The notes: a model not told the origin generated them from the letters alone. A stretch of 64,000 nt of DNA from 2-02-FULL-47-50 sp964479045 (GCA_964479045.1 CAYZJI010000004.1:1-64000); one strand, 5' to 3'. Shown: positions 24,217 through 33,905, counted from the stretch's first letter. Made by a program: numbers and translations.

Positions 24217-24352
24217 CGGCGGCACAGTCATGGTAACCCGGTTTCTGCACATGAACCCGGTGCGGGGACCTGTTACGACAATTCCGGCATTACACCAACC
24301 TGGATATCTGCGCTAATCTGCGGCAACTCCCGCACCGCTACTGGAGCGATAC

Positions 24353-24607
24353 GTGCATATTGCTGAAATCAAATTGTTAATCGAGCAGGGGCTGGCCTCA
24401 TCAGTGGCGGAAGTCGGGGGTGATGGCACGCACTTTGAAGCGATCGTGGTCAGTCCGGAGTTTGCCGGCAAGCCGGCACTGGCCCGGCATCGTATGGTGT
24501 ACCAGACCCTGGGTAACCGGGTGGGCCGCGAAATACATGCTCTGTCGATACAGGCCTACACGCCTGAGGAATGGGAAAGCAGGCAGGCTTTGGGCATTAT
24601 CAAATAG
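24353..24607 (+). CDS. ibaG: BolA-family protein IbaG
   Basis: An 84-residue BolA/IbaG-like protein, usually a partner of monothiol glutaredoxins in iron-sulfur handling. It has VGGDGTHFEAIVVSPEFAGK near residue 21 and RHRMVYQTLG with the conserved histidine near 45. It starts with GTG 24353, with GGAG eight bases upstream. The 136 bp between mlaC and this gene hold no intact mlaB. It precedes murA, the standard gammaproteobacterial order. Confidence 0.92.
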   Translation: MHIAEIKLLIEQGLASSVAEVGGDGTHFEAIVVSPEFAGKPALARHRMVYQTLGNRVGREIHALSIQAYTPEEWESRQALGIIK

Positions 24608-24625
24608 AGATTACAAAGAACGCAG

Positions 24626-25885
24626 ATGGATAAACTGATTATCAAGGGCGGTATACCGCTGCAGGGGGAGATCAATATTTCCGGTGCCAAGAATGCGGCC
24701 CTGCCGATTCTTGCCGCCACGATTCTGGCTGATGCTCCGGTCACGGTCGGCAATGTTCCACACCTGCATGACATCACCACCACCATGGAACTGCTCGGCC
24801 GCATGGGCGCACAACTCACTGTGGACGAGAAAATGAACATTGAGGTGGACAGCAGTAACATCCGTGAGTTTTTTGCGCCGTATGAACTGGTCAAGACCAT
24901 GCGCTCATCCATTCTGGTGCTCGGGCCATTACTTGCCCATTACGGCAAAGCCGATGTATCACTTCCGGGTGGCTGTGCCATTGGTTCGCGGCCGGTGAAT
25001 TTGCATTTACGCGGGTTGGCCGCAATGGGCGCGGACATACATGTGGAAGGTGGCTACATCCGGGCCACAGCGAAGCGACTCAAGGGCGTACACATTACAC
25101 TGGACATGGTCACAGTGACTGGTACCGAAAACCTGATGATGGCAGCCACGCTGGCCAAGGGCACTACGATTATCGATAACGCAGCCCGTGAACCGGAAGT
25201 GGTGGATCTGGCCAATTGCCTGATCAGCATGGGCGCAAAAATCACAGGTGCCGGCAGTGATCGAATCGTGATCGAGGGTGTGCAGACATTAACCGGCAGC
25301 CACTACAACATTCTGCCGGATCGTATTGAAACCGGCACCTATCTGGTTGCCGCAGCGATGACGGGCGGCAAGATAAAACTTAAAAATACGCGTCCGGATT
25401 TGCTGGATGCCGTACTGGCCAAACTGGTGGAAGCAGGTGCTGAAATTAACGGTGATGCCAGCACAATTACACTGGATATGGGCGGGCGCAAACCGCGAGC
25501 GGTGGATGTCTATACTTCGCCTTTCCCGGGGTTCCCGACCGACATGCAGGCACAATTCACGGCCATGAACTGCGTGGCGACGGGCACAGGCATGATCACG
25601 GAATCCGTATTTGAAAACCGTTTCATGCATGTACAGGAATTACAGCGCATGGGCGCAAACCTCAGGCTGGAAGGCAATACCGCCATCAGTTCTGGCGTGG
25701 AAAGACTCACCAGTGCACCGGTGATGGCCACGGACCTGCGTGCTTCGGCCAGTCTGGTGCTGGCGGGGCTTGTTGCCAAAGGTGAAACCGTGGTTGATCG
25801 TATTTATCATATTGATCGAGGATATGAAACGATCGAGGAAAAGCTGGCGCAGTTGGGCGCCCATATCCGCCGGATTCCATCTTGA
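24626..25885 (+). CDS. murA: UDP-N-acetylglucosamine 1-carboxyvinyltransferase
   Basis: A 419-residue enzyme for the first committed step of peptidoglycan synthesis, adding enolpyruvate to UDP-GlcNAc; target of fosfomycin. The start KLIIKGG, ISGAKNAALPILAAT near residue 19 with the catalytic lysine, and LPGGCAIGSRPVNLHL near 113 with the reactive cysteine (so fosfomycin-sensitive type) are visible. The end LAQLGAHIRRI is typical. Followed by hisG. Confidence 0.98.
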   Translation: MDKLIIKGGIPLQGEINISGAKNAALPILAATILADAPVTVGNVPHLHDITTTMELLGRMGAQLTVDEKMNIEVDSSNIREFFAPYELVKTMRSSILVLGPLLAHYGKADVSLPGGCAIGSRPVNLHLRGLAAMGADIHVEGGYIRATAKRLKGVHITLDMVTVTGTENLMMAATLAKGTTIIDNAAREPEVVDLANCLISMGAKITGAGSDRIVIEGVQTLTGSHYNILPDRIETGTYLVAAAMTGGKIKLKNTRPDLLDAVLAKLVEAGAEINGDASTITLDMGGRKPRAVDVYTSPFPGFPTDMQAQFTAMNCVATGTGMITESVFENRFMHVQELQRMGANLRLEGNTAISSGVERLTSAPVMATDLRASASLVLAGLVAKGETVVDRIYHIDRGYETIEEKLAQLGAHIRRIPS

Positions 25886-25929
25886 CTCACAATGTCCGGT
25901 AACAGAATTACCGGGTGAATTGATTTTCA

Positions 25930-26571
25930 ATGAGCACACAAACCACACTGACGATTGCCGTCTCCAAGGGCCGGATCCTGTCCGAGTCCCTGCCCCTGCT
26001 TGCGCGCGTCAATATCGTCCCTGCAGAAGATCCGGCCCGTACCCGCAAACTCGTGCTGAACACCAATCAGCCCGGTGTAAAGATTATTATTATTCGTGCC
26101 ACGGATGTCCCCACCTATGTGGAATATGGCGCGGCGGACATCGGCATCGCCGGCAAGGATGTATTGATGGAATACAATGGTGATGGTGTTTACGAACCTT
26201 TGGATTTGAACATTGCCACATGCCGCATGGTGCTGGCTGGGCCAAAAACAAAACAGAGTATCAATGGCCGCCCGCGAGTCGCGACGAAATACATCAACAC
26301 CACCCGCAATTACTTTGCAGCACAGGGCCGGCAGGTGGAGATCATCAAACTTTATGGCTCGATGGAACTCGCCCCTATCCTCGGTTTGGCTGATTTGATT
26401 GTGGATCTGGTGGATACCGGAAATACATTGAAGGCCAATGGGCTGGTGCCGATGGAAACCATCGCCGAGATCAGTTCGCGGGTGATTGTGAACAAGGCCG
26501 CGATGAAAATGAAATATGCCATCATCAAACCGTTGCTGGCCAGACTGGAAGCTGTGGCGGCCAAATCATGA
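25930..26571 (+). CDS. hisG: ATP phosphoribosyltransferase, short form
   Basis: A 213-residue enzyme for the first step of histidine synthesis. Motifs: IAVSKGRILSESLPLL near residue 9, GIAGKDVLMEY near 74, and VDLVDTGNTLKANGL near 158. The long-form C-terminal regulatory domain is missing, so the family expectation is a HisG-S that needs the HisZ regulatory subunit, not found in this window. It overlaps hisD by 4 bp. Confidence 0.96.
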   Translation: MSTQTTLTIAVSKGRILSESLPLLARVNIVPAEDPARTRKLVLNTNQPGVKIIIIRATDVPTYVEYGAADIGIAGKDVLMEYNGDGVYEPLDLNIATCRMVLAGPKTKQSINGRPRVATKYINTTRNYFAAQGRQVEIIKLYGSMELAPILGLADLIVDLVDTGNTLKANGLVPMETIAEISSRVIVNKAAMKMKYAIIKPLLARLEAVAAKS

Positions 26572-27866
26572 ACATTAAACAACTGGACACGCGCAGCAGA
26601 AATTTTGCCGCAGAGTTCGATGCATTACTGGCTCAAAGTAATGAGCCCGATCCAAAACTGATCGCTGCTGTGCAGGACATCATCAATGCCGTACGCAAGC
26701 GGGGTGATGCCGCATTGCTGGAATATACGAACCGTTTCGATCGGCGCAATGCCGGTATTGCTGATCTGGAAATTCCATTCTCTGAACTGAAAACAGCAGT
26801 GAAAAAAATTACCCCGGAACTGAAACAGGCACTGGAAATTTCTGCTGAACGCATCCGCACCTACCATGAAAAACAGAAACAGGAATCCTGGCTGTACAAG
26901 GACAGCCAAGGCAATACACTCGGCCAGCAGGTGACACCGCTGGACCGCGCCGGTGTTTATGTGCCCGGTGGCAAGGCGGCCTATCCTTCATCGGTGTTGA
27001 TGAACGTGATCCCGGCCAAAGTGGCCGGAGTACAGGAAATCATCATGGTCGTGCCGTGCCCTGACGGTGAATATAATCCACTGGTATTGGCCGCGGCTTC
27101 AATTGCAGGAGTGGATCGTGTGTTTTCTGTCGGGGGTGCGCAAGCGGTTGCGGCACTCGCCTATGGCACGGAATCGGTGCCACGCGTGGACAAGATTGTC
27201 GGCCCCGGCAACAGTTATGTGGCGACAGCCAAGCGACTGGTGTTCGGACAGGTCGGCATCGATATGATCGCCGGACCTTCGGAAGTTTTGATTATTGCCG
27301 ATGGCAGCACTGATCCTGACTGGGTGGCGATGGACATGTTTGCACAGGCCGAACACGATGAAGAGGCCAGTGCCATCCTGCTTTGCCCGGACAAGCAATT
27401 TATTGAATCCGTACGCGCCAGCATTGTGAAACTGCTGCCGCAAATGGAACGCGCAGCCATCATCGAACAAGCATTGAACAACAACAGTGCATTGATTCAC
27501 TGCAAGGACATGGATGAGGCTATCAATCTCACCAACCAGATCGCACCGGAACATCTGGAGCTTGCCGTCAATGCGCCGGAGTTATTATTGCCGCGCATCC
27601 GTCATGCCGGTGCGATATTCATGGGGCGCCACACCGCTGAAGTGCTGGGCGATTACTGTGCCGGGCCGAATCATGTGCTGCCAACATCACGTACGGCACG
27701 TTTTTCTTCGCCGCTGGGCGTCTATGATTTTCAGAAGAAGTCTTCCGTCATCATGTGCACGGGTGAATCCGTACGCGAACTCGCCGGCACGGCTTCCATA
27801 CTCGCACGCGGTGAGGGACTGACGGCACACGCGCGCTCTGCGGAATACCGGATCAAACCTGTTTGA
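26568..27866 (+). CDS. hisD: Histidinol dehydrogenase
   Basis: A 432-residue zinc enzyme that oxidises histidinol to histidine in two NAD-dependent steps. Motifs: DRAGVYVPGGKAAYPSSVLM near residue 125, GPGNSYVATAKR near 205, IDMIAGPSEVLIIAD near 222, and a DMFAQAEHDEEASAIL stretch near 249 containing metal and catalytic histidines. It overlaps both hisG and hisC by 4 bp, showing translational coupling. Confidence 0.97.
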   Translation: MNIKQLDTRSRNFAAEFDALLAQSNEPDPKLIAAVQDIINAVRKRGDAALLEYTNRFDRRNAGIADLEIPFSELKTAVKKITPELKQALEISAERIRTYHEKQKQESWLYKDSQGNTLGQQVTPLDRAGVYVPGGKAAYPSSVLMNVIPAKVAGVQEIIMVVPCPDGEYNPLVLAAASIAGVDRVFSVGGAQAVAALAYGTESVPRVDKIVGPGNSYVATAKRLVFGQVGIDMIAGPSEVLIIADGSTDPDWVAMDMFAQAEHDEEASAILLCPDKQFIESVRASIVKLLPQMERAAIIEQALNNNSALIHCKDMDEAINLTNQIAPEHLELAVNAPELLLPRIRHAGAIFMGRHTAEVLGDYCAGPNHVLPTSRTARFSSPLGVYDFQKKSSVIMCTGESVRELAGTASILARGEGLTAHARSAEYRIKPV

Positions 27867-28948
27867 AATCCGTTAAAGACTGGATACACCCCGCGATATT
27901 GTCCATGCGGGCCTATCATGTGCCTGATGCTACTGGCCTGATCAAGCTCGATGCCATGGAAAACCCTTATGTCTGGCCGGAAGCTCTCAAACAGCAATGG
28001 CTCGCCGAATTAAACTCCGTTGCCCTCAACCGCTATCCTGATCCACATGCCAGTACATTGCGCGAACGCCTGCGCAGTGTCATGCGCATTCCGCAGAACA
28101 TTGAGATCATGTTCGGCAATGGATCGGATGAACTAATCCAGATCATCGCACTCGCGCTGTCCGGAGCGGATCGTACGTTTCTTGCACCGGAGCCGACATT
28201 TGTCATGTACCGGATGATCAGCCAGATGGTGCAGACGCCGTTTTACGGTGTGCCGTTGCATGCAAGTGATTTCTCGCTGGACGGCATGGCCATGTTGCAG
28301 GCCATCGAACAGCATCAACCCGCCGTGATTTTTATTGCTCATCCCAACAATCCCACCGGCAATCTGTTTGATCGGAATACCTTGCTGGATGTCATCCATG
28401 CTGCGCCGGGACTGGTTATTATTGATGAGGCCTATCATGCTTTCGCTGGTGCCAGCTTTGTAGATGTTCTTGATGACTTTGATAATCTGCTGGTGATGCG
28501 CACGTTCTCCAAGTCCGGGCTCGCCGGACTCCGGCTCGGCTATCTGCTCGGGCATCAATCCTGGTTGCAGGAATTCGAGAAAATCCGCCTGCCTTACAAC
28601 ATCAATACACTCACGCAAAAATCAGTAGAGTTTATACTTCGGCATGACACTGTCTTGAGCGATCAGGCGCAACAGATATGTACCGATCGTGCAGAATTAT
28701 TGAGGCAGTTATCAGGCATCAAAGATATAAAAACCTGGCCCAGCGCCGCCAATTTCATTTTGTTTCGTGTGCCAGAGGGCGGTGCTGACCGGGTTCATGC
28801 CGGATTAAAAGAACAGGGTGTATTGATCAAAAATCTGCATGGCCAGCATCCTTTGTTGATGGATTGTCTGCGCGTCACAGTGGGCAAGTCTGAAGAAAAC
28901 ACAACATTTATTGCTGCACTTAAAAAAGTGATTAGTGCCGGTTATTGA
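27863..28948 (+). CDS. hisC: Histidinol-phosphate aminotransferase
   Basis: A 361-residue PLP enzyme converting imidazole-acetol phosphate to histidinol phosphate. Seen: KLDAMENPYVWP near residue 29, NGSDELIQIIA near 77, HPNNPTGN near 153, IIDEAYHAFAG near 181, and the PLP lysine in RTFSKSGLAGLRLGY near 215. A TTG start at 27863 overlapping hisD is chosen because family N-termini begin in this region; ATG 27906 would truncate it. Its end overlaps the opposing protease gene by 7 bp. Confidence 0.95.
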   Translation: MKSVKDWIHPAILSMRAYHVPDATGLIKLDAMENPYVWPEALKQQWLAELNSVALNRYPDPHASTLRERLRSVMRIPQNIEIMFGNGSDELIQIIALALSGADRTFLAPEPTFVMYRMISQMVQTPFYGVPLHASDFSLDGMAMLQAIEQHQPAVIFIAHPNNPTGNLFDRNTLLDVIHAAPGLVIIDEAYHAFAGASFVDVLDDFDNLLVMRTFSKSGLAGLRLGYLLGHQSWLQEFEKIRLPYNINTLTQKSVEFILRHDTVLSDQAQQICTDRAELLRQLSGIKDIKTWPSAANFILFRVPEGGADRVHAGLKEQGVLIKNLHGQHPLLMDCLRVTVGKSEENTTFIAALKKVISAGY

Positions 28949-30054
28949 ACCATCGCCGGACGGCTGGTGACGGTTGCTCGTAATGTCATCTGCTCCCAGC
29001 CACGTAGAATCAGGATCGATACCGTAGTGCCCGGCTTGAGATTCGAAATCATTTGTATCACCTGTTGCGGATCACTGACCGGTTGATCACCTATCCTGAG
29101 CAGGATATCGCCTGGAGCCATACCGGCAATATCTGCCGGTCCGCCCCGTAGAACACCCGCCACCAGTACACCTCCCTGTTGCAGTCCGGCTTCACGGATG
29201 ATGTCAGGCGAGAGGATCTGGGCTTCGATGCCCAGCCAGCCGCGTACCACCTGTCCGTGTTTAATGATCTGTTGCATGACACTCAGTGCCAGATTAATCG
29301 GAGTGGCGAGACCTATGCCCTGGGAGGCGCCGGTGGTCGAATAAATAGCGGTGTTAATACCGACCAGTTCGCCGTTGCTGATGATAAGTGCCCCCCCGGA
29401 GTTGCCCGGATTGATGTCGGCATCGGTCTGGATGAAATCCTCAATCGTGGTAATGCCCATGCGTTTGCGCCCTTTGGCGCTGACGATCCCCTGGGTAACG
29501 GTTTGCCCAACGTCATATGGGTTGCCGATGGCGAGCACAACATCGCCGACTTTTAACGCATTGGAATCCCCGACCGGGATCACGGGTAACTGATCGAGTT
29601 CAATTTTAAGCACGGCCAGATCGGTGTCCGTATCGATACCGATCACTTTCGCTTCAGTTTGCCGGCCATCATTCAGCGTCACCCGGATTTCATCCTTCTC
29701 CCGGATCAGGTGTGCATTGGTCAGGATATAGCCCTCGGTACTCATGATGACGCCTGAACCGTGGCTGCTGTCGCGGCGCTGACTGGGGGTAGGCGTAGTG
29801 CCAAAAAACCGCTGGAACAGGGGATCCTGAAACAGCGGGTGTACTTGAGTCTGGTAGACCTTGCTGCCATAGACATTCACCACCGCCGGTGCCGCACGGG
29901 CCACGGCAGCGCTGTATGAACCATTTTCCGGGTGGCGGTTAGAAGTGCTTTCCCGCCCGGCGAGTTCAGGCCAGAACAGCAGGATGATCAGGGCCGCCGC
30001 CAGTCCGGTAATGACGGATTGCAACACGAACTTGAGTGTACTGTTAATGTGCAT
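28942..30054 (-). CDS. degS: DegS/AlgW-like membrane-anchored serine protease
   Basis: A 370-residue periplasmic HtrA-type protease held by one N-terminal helix (about residues 8-28). The catalytic triad is visible: H in LTNAHLI near residue 116, D in TDTDLAVLK near 145, and S in NPGNSGGAL near 218. A single PDZ domain follows (about 270-360), the DegS rather than DegP layout. Such proteases sense misfolded porins and cut the anti-sigma factor RseA to start the sigma-E response. Convergent with hisC, divergent from petA. Regulation of sigma E here is inferred from family. Confidence 0.9.
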   Translation of the reverse strand: MHINSTLKFVLQSVITGLAAALIILLFWPELAGRESTSNRHPENGSYSAAVARAAPAVVNVYGSKVYQTQVHPLFQDPLFQRFFGTTPTPSQRRDSSHGSGVIMSTEGYILTNAHLIREKDEIRVTLNDGRQTEAKVIGIDTDTDLAVLKIELDQLPVIPVGDSNALKVGDVVLAIGNPYDVGQTVTQGIVSAKGRKRMGITTIEDFIQTDADINPGNSGGALIISNGELVGINTAIYSTTGASQGIGLATPINLALSVMQQIIKHGQVVRGWLGIEAQILSPDIIREAGLQQGGVLVAGVLRGGPADIAGMAPGDILLRIGDQPVSDPQQVIQMISNLKPGTTVSILILRGWEQMTLRATVTSRPAMVQ

Positions 30055-30185
30055 GGTCTGGGGCAGAAGCCGTTCCGGGCAGGGTTCAAAACGCCATTTA
30101 TTTTGTTCAGCAGCAGATTACTTGACACTGCATGTTATACTATTTTTATTTCCAGCCATGAGCAGTATTTGACGGGGAAACACGC

Positions 30186-30779
30186 ATGCAACAAGGGAAA
30201 ACAGACCTGCACCGGCGCCGGTTCCTGACGACGGCCGCGACTGTCGTAGGTGGTGTCGGGGCCATTGCCACCAGTATCCCGTTTATTTCCACCATGACGC
30301 CCAGCGCCAAGACCAAGGCCATTGGAGCCCCGGTGGAAGTGGATATCGGCGAATTGCAGCCCGGGCAGTTAATGCGTGTGAAATGGCAGGGCAAGCCGGT
30401 CTGGATCCTGCGCCGCGATGAAAAATCCCTCAGTGACCTGACCGGTCTGAATTCTGAAGTCCGTGACCCGCAATCGGATGTTGAGCAACAGCCCGGCTAC
30501 GCCAAAAATGAGTACCGTTCCATCAAGCCGGAATATCTGGTCGTGATCGGCCTCTGTACCCACCTTGGTTGTTCCCCCAATTATTTCAGTGCGGAAGATA
30601 CTGAAGATTTGGGCCCGGAATGGAAAGGTGGCTTTTTCTGTCCCTGTCATGGGTCACGCTTTGATCTCGCAGGCCGTGTCTTCAAGGGCGTGCCAGCCCC
30701 GGCCAATCTGGTGGTGCCGCCCTACAAGTTTGTTACCGATACCCGCATCCTGATTGGCGATGACTCGGGGGCCAGTTGA
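30186..30779 (+). CDS. petA: Ubiquinol-cytochrome c reductase iron-sulfur subunit
   Basis: The 197-residue Rieske subunit of the bc1 complex. A twin-arginine-like N-terminus (RRRFLTT at residues 11-17) and membrane anchor are followed by the [2Fe-2S] motifs CTHLGC near residue 121 and CPCHGSRFD near 152, with two Cys and two His ligands. It transfers electrons from ubiquinol to cytochrome c1. First gene of petABC; its TGA overlaps the petB ATG. Confidence 0.97.
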   Translation: MQQGKTDLHRRRFLTTAATVVGGVGAIATSIPFISTMTPSAKTKAIGAPVEVDIGELQPGQLMRVKWQGKPVWILRRDEKSLSDLTGLNSEVRDPQSDVEQQPGYAKNEYRSIKPEYLVVIGLCTHLGCSPNYFSAEDTEDLGPEWKGGFFCPCHGSRFDLAGRVFKGVPAPANLVVPPYKFVTDTRILIGDDSGAS

Positions 30780-32029
30780 TGAACCGGGTCGTCAAACTGT
30801 TAAATGATTTGCTCAGCTGGGTGGATGCGCGGTTCCCGCTGCTGAAACTCTGGAACGAGCACCTTGCACAATACTACGCGCCCAAGAATTTCAATTTCTG
30901 GTATTTCTTCGGATCCCTCGCCCTGCTGGTACTGGTGATCCAGATCGTTACCGGCATCTGGCTGACGATGAATTACAAACCTTCCGCCGAACATGCATTT
31001 GCTTCGGTGGAATACATCATGCGTGATGTGGAATGGGGCTGGTGGATCCGTTACATGCATTCCACCGGCGCTTCGGCCTTTTTCGTGGTGATTTATCTGC
31101 ACATGTTCCGCGCCCTGATGTACGGTTCCTACAAGAAACCACGGGAATTGCTGTGGCTCACCGGTATGTTTATTTACCTCACCCTGATGGCCGAAGCGTT
31201 CTTTGGTTATCTGCTGCCATGGGGGCAGATGTCCTACTGGGGCGCACAGGTGATCATCTCCCTGTTCGGCGCCATTCCGGTGATTGGTGATCATCTGGCG
31301 CTGTGGATACGCGGTGATTATGTGGTGTCCGATGTGACCCTCAACCGGTTCTTCTCGCTGCATGTGATTGCAATGCCGCTGGTGCTGCTCGGTCTGGTGA
31401 CAGTACATATCCTTGCCCTGCATGAAGTCGGTTCCAACAATCCGGATGGTGTCGAGATAAAAAAACATAAAGACGCCAATGGGGTGCCACTGGACGGTAT
31501 TCCGTTTCATCCTTATTACACCGTCAAGGATCTGGTTGGTGCGATCGTCTTTCTGATCCTGTTCTGTCTGGTGGTGTTCTATGCACCGGAAATGAAAATA
31601 CCGGGCACACAGGGACTGTTTCTGGAAAGTGCCAACTTTATTCCCGCTGATCCGCTGAAGACGCCGGAGCATATTGCGCCGGTCTGGTACTTCACGCCGT
31701 TCTACGCCATCCTGCGTGCCGTCCCCAGTCAGGTTGGTGGTGTTATTGCCATGGGGCTAGCAACCATGCTGTTCTTTTTCCTCCCGTGGCTGGACAAGAG
31801 CCCGGTGAAATCCATCCGTTATCGCGGCATTAAATATCGCATAGCACTGACGGTATTCGTGATCAGTTTCCTCTCACTCGGCTGGCTGGGTCTGCAGGTG
31901 GCGACCCCGCTGTATACATGGCTGTCGCGTTTCTTTGCGGTGCTGTATTTCGCGTTCTTCGCATTCATGCCGTTCTATACCAGCACTGATAACGATCGGC
32001 CGGTACCGGACAGGGTGACCATGCGATGA
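30779..32029 (+). CDS. petB: Ubiquinol-cytochrome c reductase cytochrome b
   Basis: A 416-residue integral membrane subunit with eight helices and two b hemes. Visible: MHSTGASAFFVVIYLHMFRA near residue 89 with heme histidines, GYLLPWGQMSYWGA near 142, and PEHIAPVWYF near 299 (the quinol-site PEW-like motif, here PVWYF). ATG 30779 is chosen because it overlaps the petA stop as TGATG; an in-frame TTG three bases earlier is less likely. The full-length fused b type suits proteobacterial bc1. Confidence 0.97.
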   Translation: MNRVVKLLNDLLSWVDARFPLLKLWNEHLAQYYAPKNFNFWYFFGSLALLVLVIQIVTGIWLTMNYKPSAEHAFASVEYIMRDVEWGWWIRYMHSTGASAFFVVIYLHMFRALMYGSYKKPRELLWLTGMFIYLTLMAEAFFGYLLPWGQMSYWGAQVIISLFGAIPVIGDHLALWIRGDYVVSDVTLNRFFSLHVIAMPLVLLGLVTVHILALHEVGSNNPDGVEIKKHKDANGVPLDGIPFHPYYTVKDLVGAIVFLILFCLVVFYAPEMKIPGTQGLFLESANFIPADPLKTPEHIAPVWYFTPFYAILRAVPSQVGGVIAMGLATMLFFFLPWLDKSPVKSIRYRGIKYRIALTVFVISFLSLGWLGLQVATPLYTWLSRFFAVLYFAFFAFMPFYTSTDNDRPVPDRVTMR

Positions 32030-32778
32030 AACACCTGTTATCTCTGGTCACTTTTTTGTTGATGATTCCGGGCATTATCCCGGCAGCGTACGCTGCCAGT
32101 GGTATTGTCCCGGGCTATCACTTTGAGGCCGATATTTCCAACGCCAGTTCACTGCAGCGTGGCGCACGTATCTTCGTCAATTACTGCATGGGCTGCCATT
32201 CTGCGTCCTATATGCGTTACAACCGGCTGGCCAAAGACCTCGGCATCACTGAAGATACCCTGCAGCAGAACTTCATGTTCGGTGGCGGTAAACCCGGTGA
32301 CACCATGGACATCGCCATGAAGCCCGCAGATGCATTGTCCTTTTTTGGTGTGTCTCCCCCCGATCTTTCAGTGATTGCGCGTTCACGTGGCCCGGACTGG
32401 TTGTATGCTTATCTGATGACATTTTATGTGGACCCGCAACGCCCGTTTGGCGTGAACAACCTGCAGTTCAAGGATGTGGCCATGCCACACGTATTATGGG
32501 AACTCCAGGGTATGCAGCAACCGGTATTCAAAACCGTGACCCATGATGACGGGACCGAAGGACAGGTGATTGAACGACTGGAGCAGCTGTCGCCCGGCAA
32601 GATGACCCCGGACGAATATAAAAAGGCCGTTCAGGACCTGGTGAATTTTCTGGTCTATCTGTCCGAACCGGCCAAGTTCCAGCGGCACAAAATCGGCATC
32701 TGGGTGATCATCTATCTGCTGTGTTTCCTGGTAATAGCATTTTTACTCAAGAAGGAATACTGGAAAGACGTACACTGA
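32026..32778 (+). CDS. petC: Ubiquinol-cytochrome c reductase cytochrome c1
   Basis: A 250-residue c-type cytochrome with a signal peptide (residues 1-23, AYA end), one covalent heme site CMGCH near residue 55, the axial-ligand methionine probably in the PHVLWELQGMQ region near 157, and a C-terminal membrane anchor (about 224-242). It passes electrons from the Rieske protein to soluble cytochrome c. It overlaps petB by 4 bp. Confidence 0.96.
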   Translation: MKHLLSLVTFLLMIPGIIPAAYAASGIVPGYHFEADISNASSLQRGARIFVNYCMGCHSASYMRYNRLAKDLGITEDTLQQNFMFGGGKPGDTMDIAMKPADALSFFGVSPPDLSVIARSRGPDWLYAYLMTFYVDPQRPFGVNNLQFKDVAMPHVLWELQGMQQPVFKTVTHDDGTEGQVIERLEQLSPGKMTPDEYKKAVQDLVNFLVYLSEPAKFQRHKIGIWVIIYLLCFLVIAFLLKKEYWKDVH

Positions 32779-32838
32779 TCTTTCCTTTTAGTAATTACAT
32801 CACTTCTGCATTTCCTGAATATTAATGGAGACTGAATT

Positions 32839-33465
32839 ATGGCGAGCATAGCCAACCGGCGATCTGTCATGGTGTTATATTCTGATCCGGTGACCCCGAT
32901 CGGCCATGCTGTGCGTATTGTTCTGGCGGAGAAAGACATCAATGTCGAGGTCAACTTTATTGATGAAAACAACCGGCCGGAAGAGCTGGTTGAATATAAT
33001 CCCTATAATTCCACATTGACACTGATCGATCGTGATCTCGTGCTGTATGAGCCACAGATCATTATGGAATATCTGGATGAACGTTTCCCCCACCCGCCGC
33101 TGATGCCGGTGGATCCCGTGGCGCGCTCCAATAACCGGCAGATGCGTTATCGCGTTATGCGGGATTTGTATGAACTGATTGATGTGATTGAAGGCGATAA
33201 TGAAATCGCTGCTGCCAATGCCCGCAAAAGCATGCGGGATCATCTCACCGCGATCGTCCCGGTATTTGATCAGAAACCTTATTTCATGTCCGATGAATAT
33301 TCGCTGATCGATTGCTGCATGGCGCCGCTGCTCTGGCGTATCAATACGTATGCTATAAAACTGCCGCCTTCGGCAAAACCGTTGTTGCAGTATGGTGATC
33401 GCCTGTTTGAACGTAATGCCTTTCGTGACAGCCTGTCCGCACAGGAAAAGGCCTTGCGACAGTAA
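32839..33465 (+). CDS. sspA: Stringent starvation protein A
   Basis: A 208-residue glutathione-transferase-fold protein that binds RNA polymerase and affects stationary-phase and stress genes. The N-terminal thioredoxin-like half (VMVLYSDPVTPIGHAVRIVL) and the helical half with SLIDCCMAPLLWRI near residue 156 follow the SspA pattern. As in other SspA proteins, a classical GST catalytic residue is not obvious. It sits between petC and sspB, the usual gammaproteobacterial context. Confidence 0.95.
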   Translation: MASIANRRSVMVLYSDPVTPIGHAVRIVLAEKDINVEVNFIDENNRPEELVEYNPYNSTLTLIDRDLVLYEPQIIMEYLDERFPHPPLMPVDPVARSNNRQMRYRVMRDLYELIDVIEGDNEIAAANARKSMRDHLTAIVPVFDQKPYFMSDEYSLIDCCMAPLLWRINTYAIKLPPSAKPLLQYGDRLFERNAFRDSLSAQEKALRQ

Positions 33466-33504
33466 CTGAAAGAGACATGACAGATTGTCGCTGACTGTGT
33501 TTCG

Positions 33505-33891
33505 ATGACTTCCAATCGTCCCTACCTGCTCCGTGCGTTGTATGAATGGATACTGGATAACAACATGACACCACACCTGTTAGTGGATACGGCGCAGGAA
33601 AATGTCCGGGTACCGCCGCAGTATATTGAGAACAACCGTATCATACTGAACATCGTGCCGGATGCCGTGCGCGACCTTGTTCTTGGCAATGAAAGCATCA
33701 CTTTCAGTGCGCGTTTTGGCGGAAAATCTTTTGATATCCATGTGCCGATCAGCGCCGTGCTGGCGATCTATGCACGGGAAAATGGCAAGGGCCTGATTTT
33801 CCCGGCGGACGAGCCGGAAGAGAAAGATCAGGAGCCGTTACAAAGCAATAAAATCAGATCAGATAAACCCACACTGAAAGTGATTAAATAA
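33505..33891 (+). CDS. sspB: ClpXP specificity-enhancing factor SspB
   Basis: A 128-residue adaptor that delivers ssrA-tagged proteins to ClpXP. The N-terminal RPYLLRALYEWILDNNMTPH and later NIVPDAVRDLVLGNESI and VPISAVLAIYARENGKG match SspB. The C-terminal tail is charged and ends PTLKVIK, the ClpX-docking motif. Downstream of sspA. Convergent with dolP at 15 bp, no clear terminator. Confidence 0.96.
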   Translation: MTSNRPYLLRALYEWILDNNMTPHLLVDTAQENVRVPPQYIENNRIILNIVPDAVRDLVLGNESITFSARFGGKSFDIHVPISAVLAIYARENGKGLIFPADEPEEKDQEPLQSNKIRSDKPTLKVIK

Positions 33892-33905
33892 AAATTTTGC
33901 AGTAA

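Noticed and set aside
24217..24352. A missed mlaB between mlaC and ibaG
   Set aside because: The gap is 136 bp, too short for a STAS-domain gene, and all frames lack STAS motifs or are stopped.
30122..30141. TTGACA and TATACT before petA as a promoter
   Set aside because: They are only 8 bp apart, too close for a sigma-70 -35/-10 pair.
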